From Bacteroidota bacterium (GTDB lineage: Bacteria; Bacteroidota; Bacteroidia; Flavobacteriales; Weeksellaceae): a stretch of 64,000 bases of DNA. The notes beneath the pieces are model-generated. The model had not been told where the DNA came from and made no database searches. It saw only the letters and a list, made by a program, of their open reading frames with translations. This document shows positions 60,653-64,000 of this stretch, piece after piece. Within the stretch, counting starts at the first letter, position 1. Every line of letters starts with the position of its first letter. A program made the translations under genes and the position numbers. The DNA lies in contig JAEWZO010000003.1 in NCBI GenBank assembly GCA_023458415.1, positions 1 through 64,000 of the forward strand, read 5' to 3'.

Positions 60653-61219
60653 ATGGCAACAAGCAACGATATCAAAAAAGGAATGTGCATTGAGTACAGC
60701 AATGATATTTTCAAAGTAATTGAGTTCCTCCACGTTAAGCCAGGAAAAGGTCCGGCTTTCGTAAGAACCAAACTAAAATCGGTAACCAATGGAAAAGTGG
60801 TTGACAATACTTTTTCAGCTGGTCATAAAATCGACGAAGTAAAAGTCATCACAAGAAAGTTTCAGTATTTGTATGATGATGAAAACGGTTTTCACTTCAT
60901 GAACAACGACGATTTTTCTCAAATCTATCTGAACAAGGACATGATTGAAAATGCTCAGTTCATGAAACCGGGAGAAGAAGTAACCATCATTATGAAAGAA
61001 GCAGACGAATCTCCACTTTCAGCTGAAATTCCGGTAACAGTTTATCTGGACGTTATTGAAGCAGATCCGGGCGTGAAAGGAAACACCGCAACCAACGCAC
61101 TGAAAAATGCAATCGTAGAAACAGGAGCAAGAGTAATGGTACCACTTTTTATTGAACCTGGAGACAAAATTAAAGTCAATACTGAAGACGGTTCTTACCT
61201 TGAAAGAGTAAAAGAATAA
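60653..61219 (+). CDS. efp: Elongation factor P
   Basis: EF-P rescues ribosomes stalled at polyproline. The 188-residue protein has the three-barrel layout and the tRNA-contacting loop VKPGKGPAFVRTKLKSV, with Lys32 at the tip; the signature YLDVIEADPGVKGNTATN is in the C-terminal half. No modification enzyme genes are nearby. It sits inside the lipid A cluster, 35 bp after lpxA, and ends at a terminator. Confidence 0.96.
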   Translation: MATSNDIKKGMCIEYSNDIFKVIEFLHVKPGKGPAFVRTKLKSVTNGKVVDNTFSAGHKIDEVKVITRKFQYLYDDENGFHFMNNDDFSQIYLNKDMIENAQFMKPGEEVTIIMKEADESPLSAEIPVTVYLDVIEADPGVKGNTATNALKNAIVETGARVMVPLFIEPGDKIKVNTEDGSYLERVKE

Positions 61220-61240
61220 TTCATCAGAAAATATTTTCAG

Positions 61241-61275
61241 AAATCGGCCCGCAGAGATGTGAGCCGATTTTTGTA
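61241..61275 (+). terminator. Terminator after efp
   Basis: AAATCGGC (61241-61248) pairs with GCCGATTT (61263-61270) around a 14-nt loop, followed by a T-rich tract. The tract runs into TATTTTTA (61274-61281), a near-consensus -7 for the next gene. Confidence 0.75.
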
Positions 61276-61295
61276 TTTTTAGCAAAATTTTTTCA

Positions 61296-62195
61296 ATGAC
61301 ATTCCATCAGCCACAAACCCTGAAATCTATTGCCGAAATCATCAGTTCACAATTTATAGGAGATGAAAATTTTCAGGTTTTAGGCACCAACGAAATCCAC
61401 ATGGTTCGACCGGGCGACATAGTTTTCGTGAACCATCCTAAGTATTACGAAAAAGCCCTGAACTCTGCTGCCACAGTAATTCTAATTGATAAGGAAGTTG
61501 AATGTCCTGTTGGAAAAGCACTGCTCATTTCAGATGATCCTTTTCGGGATTTCAACAGAATAAATCAACACTTTACAAAAATCAGCAACTTCACTGATGA
61601 GCTTCATAATGTGGAAGTTGGCGAAGGAACTTTCATCCATCCGACTGCGGTTTTGGGCAATGATGTGAAAATCGGAAAAAACTGTCACATTTTCCCAAAT
61701 GTCGTACTTGGTGACCGAACAGAAATTGGCGACAATGTTGTCATTCAAGCCAATACTGTATTGGGTGGTGATGCATTTTATTACAGGAAATTGGATGGTA
61801 ATTTCGACAGACTAATTTCTGTTGGAAATGTTGTAATTGAAAATAATGTAGAAATCGGAAACGGTTGCACAATTGACCGTGGAGTTACTGCTTCAACGGT
61901 GATTGGAGAAGGTTCTATACTCGACAATCAAATCCAGATTGGTCACGACACCATGATTGGGAAAAGAGTTCTAATCGCTTCTCAAACAGGAATTGCGGGC
62001 TGTTGCATCATTGAAGATGAAGTTACCATTTGGGGACAGGTTGGAATGGCTTCCGGAGTAAGAGTAGAATCCGGGACCGTTTTACTGGCCAAATGTGGCG
62101 TGAACCGTGACCTGAAAAAAGGAACCTATTTCGGACCAATTGCGGAGGAATTCAGAGAGTATCTGAGAAAGGAAGTGAAGTTAAAGAATTTGTAA
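61296..62195 (+). CDS. Second LpxD-like acyltransferase
   Basis: A 299-residue paralogue of LpxD. It has a shorter N-terminal domain (about 1-105) with DIVFVNHPKYYEKALNSAATVIL, a hexapeptide beta-helix (VKIGKNCHIFPNVVLGD, TEIGDNVVI) and a His in NQIQIGHDTMIGKRVLIASQTGIAGC at the position of the catalytic His. It is shorter than LpxD by about 40 residues and lacks the long C-terminal helix. Function could be a second N-acyltransferase or another sugar acylation; annotation as LpxD is by similarity. Own weak promoter after the efp terminator. Confidence 0.8.
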   Translation: MTFHQPQTLKSIAEIISSQFIGDENFQVLGTNEIHMVRPGDIVFVNHPKYYEKALNSAATVILIDKEVECPVGKALLISDDPFRDFNRINQHFTKISNFTDELHNVEVGEGTFIHPTAVLGNDVKIGKNCHIFPNVVLGDRTEIGDNVVIQANTVLGGDAFYYRKLDGNFDRLISVGNVVIENNVEIGNGCTIDRGVTASTVIGEGSILDNQIQIGHDTMIGKRVLIASQTGIAGCCIIEDEVTIWGQVGMASGVRVESGTVLLAKCGVNRDLKKGTYFGPIAEEFREYLRKEVKLKNL

Positions 62196-62235
62196 TTTCT
62201 GCTCTGTCTATAAGGAAAAATCAAATTTTATTGAG

Positions 62236-62243
62236 TAAATTTG
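62236..62243 (+). promoter_or_regulatory. -7 promoter element of sucD
   Basis: TAAATTTG matches TAnnTTTG and lies 42 bp before the sucD ATG at 62286. Confidence 0.5.
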
Positions 62244-62285
62244 TGAAACTTAAATTTTCAAAAAAAATAAATTAAATAAATAGAA

Positions 62286-63158
62286 ATGTCAGTATTAGTA
62301 AACAAAGATTCTAAAGTAATCGTACAGGGATTCACAGGAACTGAAGGAACTTTCCACGCAGAACAGATGATTGAATACGGAACCAACGTTGTTGGAGGTG
62401 TAACTCCGGGAAAAGGAGGAACTGAACACCTTGGAAAGCCGGTTTTCAATTCAGTTGCAGAAGCTGTGGAAAAAGCAGGAGCTAACGTTTCCATCATTTT
62501 TGTGCCGCCTGCATTTGCTGCAGATGCGATTATGGAAGCTGCAGATGCCGGTATTAAAGTTATCGTTGCGATTACCGAAGGTATTCCGGTTGCTGACATG
62601 GTAAAAGTAAAATCTTACATCGCCGACAGAGACTGCCGTTTAATCGGACCGAACTGTCCGGGAATTATTACTTCTGATGAAGCAAAAATCGGAATTATGC
62701 CTGGTTTTGTTTTCAAAAAAGGAAAAGTAGGTATAGTTTCAAAATCAGGTACCCTTACGTACGAAGCTGCAGACCAAGTTGTTAGAGCCGGTTACGGTGT
62801 TTCTACAGCTATTGGAATTGGTGGTGACCCGATTATCGGAACAACAACCAAAGAAGCTTTGGAACTTTTCATCAACGACCCTGAAACTGAAGCAGTAGTA
62901 ATGATAGGAGAAATTGGAGGAAGTCTGGAAGCTGAAGCAGCAAGATGGTATAAAGAAAGTGGATCTAAAAAACCGGTAGTAGGATTCATCGCAGGACAAA
63001 CTGCTCCAAAAGGAAGAACAATGGGTCACGCAGGTGCAATTGTAGGTGGTGCTGAAGATACTGCGCAGGCTAAAATGGAAATTATGAGAGAAAACGGAAT
63101 TAACGTTGTAGACTCTCCTGCTGATATCGGTAAAACTGTTGCACAGGTTTTAGGATAG
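62286..63158 (+). CDS. sucD: Succinyl-CoA ligase alpha subunit
   Basis: SucD with SucC converts succinyl-CoA to succinate with substrate-level phosphorylation in the TCA cycle. The 290-residue product has the N-terminal CoA-binding fold (VQGFTGTEGTFHAEQMIEYG, GGVTPGKGG), GPNCPGIITSDEAKIGIMPG, and the phosphorylated His in PKGRTMGHAGAIVGGAEDT (about 245). sucC is not adjacent, which is common in Flavobacteriia. The barrel gene starts 17 bp after the stop. Confidence 0.96.
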   Translation: MSVLVNKDSKVIVQGFTGTEGTFHAEQMIEYGTNVVGGVTPGKGGTEHLGKPVFNSVAEAVEKAGANVSIIFVPPAFAADAIMEAADAGIKVIVAITEGIPVADMVKVKSYIADRDCRLIGPNCPGIITSDEAKIGIMPGFVFKKGKVGIVSKSGTLTYEAADQVVRAGYGVSTAIGIGGDPIIGTTTKEALELFINDPETEAVVMIGEIGGSLEAEAARWYKESGSKKPVVGFIAGQTAPKGRTMGHAGAIVGGAEDTAQAKMEIMRENGINVVDSPADIGKTVAQVLG

Positions 63159-63175
63159 AACTCAACACACACAAT

Positions 63176-63844
63176 ATGAAAAAAATTATTTTAAGTGCTT
63201 TAATGCTTGCTTCAGGTCTGTCTTTTGCACAGGTGGATTTAAGCAGCACGAGATTCGGGCTTACCGTTGGAGGAAATTATTCCCGGGTAACCAACGCACA
63301 TAATCCTTCCGGACCACGTTATGGAATCCAGGCCGGCGCGTTGGCGTTGATTCCGATTGATAATAATGACCAGTTTTATCTGCAGCCGGAAATAGTATTT
63401 TACGCTGCAGGCGAATCCGGGAAAGACAAAAATGCACAGGGATCTGTTGGTTATGATGCTAAATATTATAACAACTACATCAGTATTCCGGTTTATTTTA
63501 AAGCCTATTTCTCGGAAGCTGAATCAGAATTCTTTGGAATGATTGGACCAAGATTCAATCTTTTGGTAAGCCAAAAAGTAGAAAACCCATCGAAACGGTA
63601 TTACGTTGCTGAGCAGCTTGAAGAATATCCAGGAGTTAACGGAAAAGCAAGTCCGTTTAACTTTGCAGTAGGTGCAGGATTAGGTTTCAGTTATAAAAGA
63701 CAGCTGGAACTGGCTTTAAGATACGATTTGGGAGTGAGTAATACTTACAAAGGATTAATGACAGAATCAGGCAGCGATCCGAATATTGAAAAGCGTAAAA
63801 CGGAACATGTAGTAAGTGTAGGACTTAGTTATATTTTCGAATAA
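63176..63844 (+). CDS. Outer membrane beta-barrel protein (PorT/OmpA-like barrel)
   Basis: The 222-residue protein has a signal peptide (about 1-19, ending LSFA before Gln) and an eight-stranded barrel pattern with alternating hydrophobic residues and aromatic strand ends (QFYLQPEIVFYAAG, NNYISIPVYFKAYF, VVSVGLSYIFE). The C-terminal Phe-Glu after a strand is typical. The family is the broad porin-like/PorT outer membrane barrel group in Bacteroidota; role unknown. It is close enough to sucD to share a transcript and ends at a strong terminator. Confidence 0.82.
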   Translation: MKKIILSALMLASGLSFAQVDLSSTRFGLTVGGNYSRVTNAHNPSGPRYGIQAGALALIPIDNNDQFYLQPEIVFYAAGESGKDKNAQGSVGYDAKYYNNYISIPVYFKAYFSEAESEFFGMIGPRFNLLVSQKVENPSKRYYVAEQLEEYPGVNGKASPFNFAVGAGLGFSYKRQLELALRYDLGVSNTYKGLMTESGSDPNIEKRKTEHVVSVGLSYIFE

Positions 63845-63869
63845 TTTATACAGCATTTATGATAAAACG

Positions 63870-63905
63870 ATCGGCGAACCAAATGGTTCGCCGATTGTTT
63901 TTTTT
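63870..63905 (+). terminator. Terminator after the barrel gene
   Basis: Perfect 11-bp stem ATCGGCGAACC (63870-63880) with GGTTCGCCGAT (63885-63895), AAAT loop, then a long T tract. A run of T on the minus side (plus-strand AAAA) lets it also serve the convergent gene. Confidence 0.9.
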
Positions 63906-63918
63906 CCAAAGTAGCAGA

Positions 63919-64000
63919 TTAACTTCTAATCCACTTCCAAAGTTCTTTTGCAGAAGCTTTATTTCCGTACATCAAAATTCCAACACGGTACACTTTTGCT
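63919..64000 (-). CDS. C-terminal end of an ABC-2 type permease (partial)
   Basis: Only the last 26 codons are inside the window. They read KVYRVGILMYGNKASAKELW then KWIRS before the stop. The YRVGILMYGxK pattern near the C-terminus is typical of ABC-2 exporter permeases of the NatB type in Bacteroidota. The gene runs leftward from beyond the window and ends 14 bp before the terminator at 63870-63905. The assignment rests on this tail alone. Confidence 0.55.
   Translation of the reverse strand, partial: AKVYRVGILMYGNKASAKELWKWIRS

Overview
The window looks like a chromosomal segment from a flavobacterium of the Chryseobacterium/Kaistella type (Bacteroidota, Weeksellaceae). The evidence is moderate-to-low GC, Bacteroidota-type promoters (TTG about 17-21 bp upstream of TAnnTTTG), A-rich leaders without Shine-Dalgarno sequences, type IX secretion C-terminal sorting domains, an LpxC-FabZ fusion, DUF349/DUF4846/DUF5606 proteins and a NuoG without the molybdopterin domain. 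The genus is an inference; no marker gene such as 16S rRNA is present.

Layout. 1-10.7 kb: tRNA-Met(CAT), mce, rbfA, a LolC/E-like permease, a secreted nuclease, aroE, a large DUF349 protein, a small secreted protein, ribD, a YigZ-family gene, a membrane zinc peptidase and a GNAT gene. 10.8-24.0 kb: a complete 14-gene complex I operon, nuoA to nuoN, with one recognisable promoter and one terminator. 24.0-32.2 kb: a YbhGFSR-like export operon (TetR, TolC-type outer-membrane protein, HlyD-type lipoprotein, two ABC ATPases, two ABC-2 permeases), interrupted and flanked by several families of non-coding repeats. 32.2-36.1 kb: a His-rich lipoprotein, an aldehyde dehydrogenase with its DUF779 partner, and a HigBA-type toxin-antitoxin pair, each ending in the same GNRA-loop terminator or lying next to palindromic repeats. 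36.1-46.1 kb: a FUSC-family membrane protein, mazG, the ruvX-def-DUF5606 operon, sixA, a serine hydrolase, a fused eukaryote-type UMP synthase, an AEC transporter, and a FrnE-like DsbA gene and a YceI gene that share a 20-bp upstream element. 46.1-55.0 kb: envelope and secreted proteins, including an M1-peptidase-like protein without catalytic residues joined to a probable barrel, two small T9SS cargo proteins, and a 1077-residue outer-membrane protein. 55.1-64 kb: dus, an HD hydrolase, the lipid A cluster lpxD-lpxC/fabZ-lpxA with efp, a second lpxD-like gene, sucD, an outer-membrane barrel and the end of an ABC-2 permease gene.

How it works together. Most genes are housekeeping (respiration, lipid A, riboflavin, pyrimidine and shikimate pathways, translation). 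The accessory interest is concentrated at 24-36 kb, where five repeat families punctuate the export operon and its neighbours, and at 44.6-45.5 kb, where two adjacent promoters carry an identical element at identical spacing. I found no CRISPR array, prophage, transposase or integrase.
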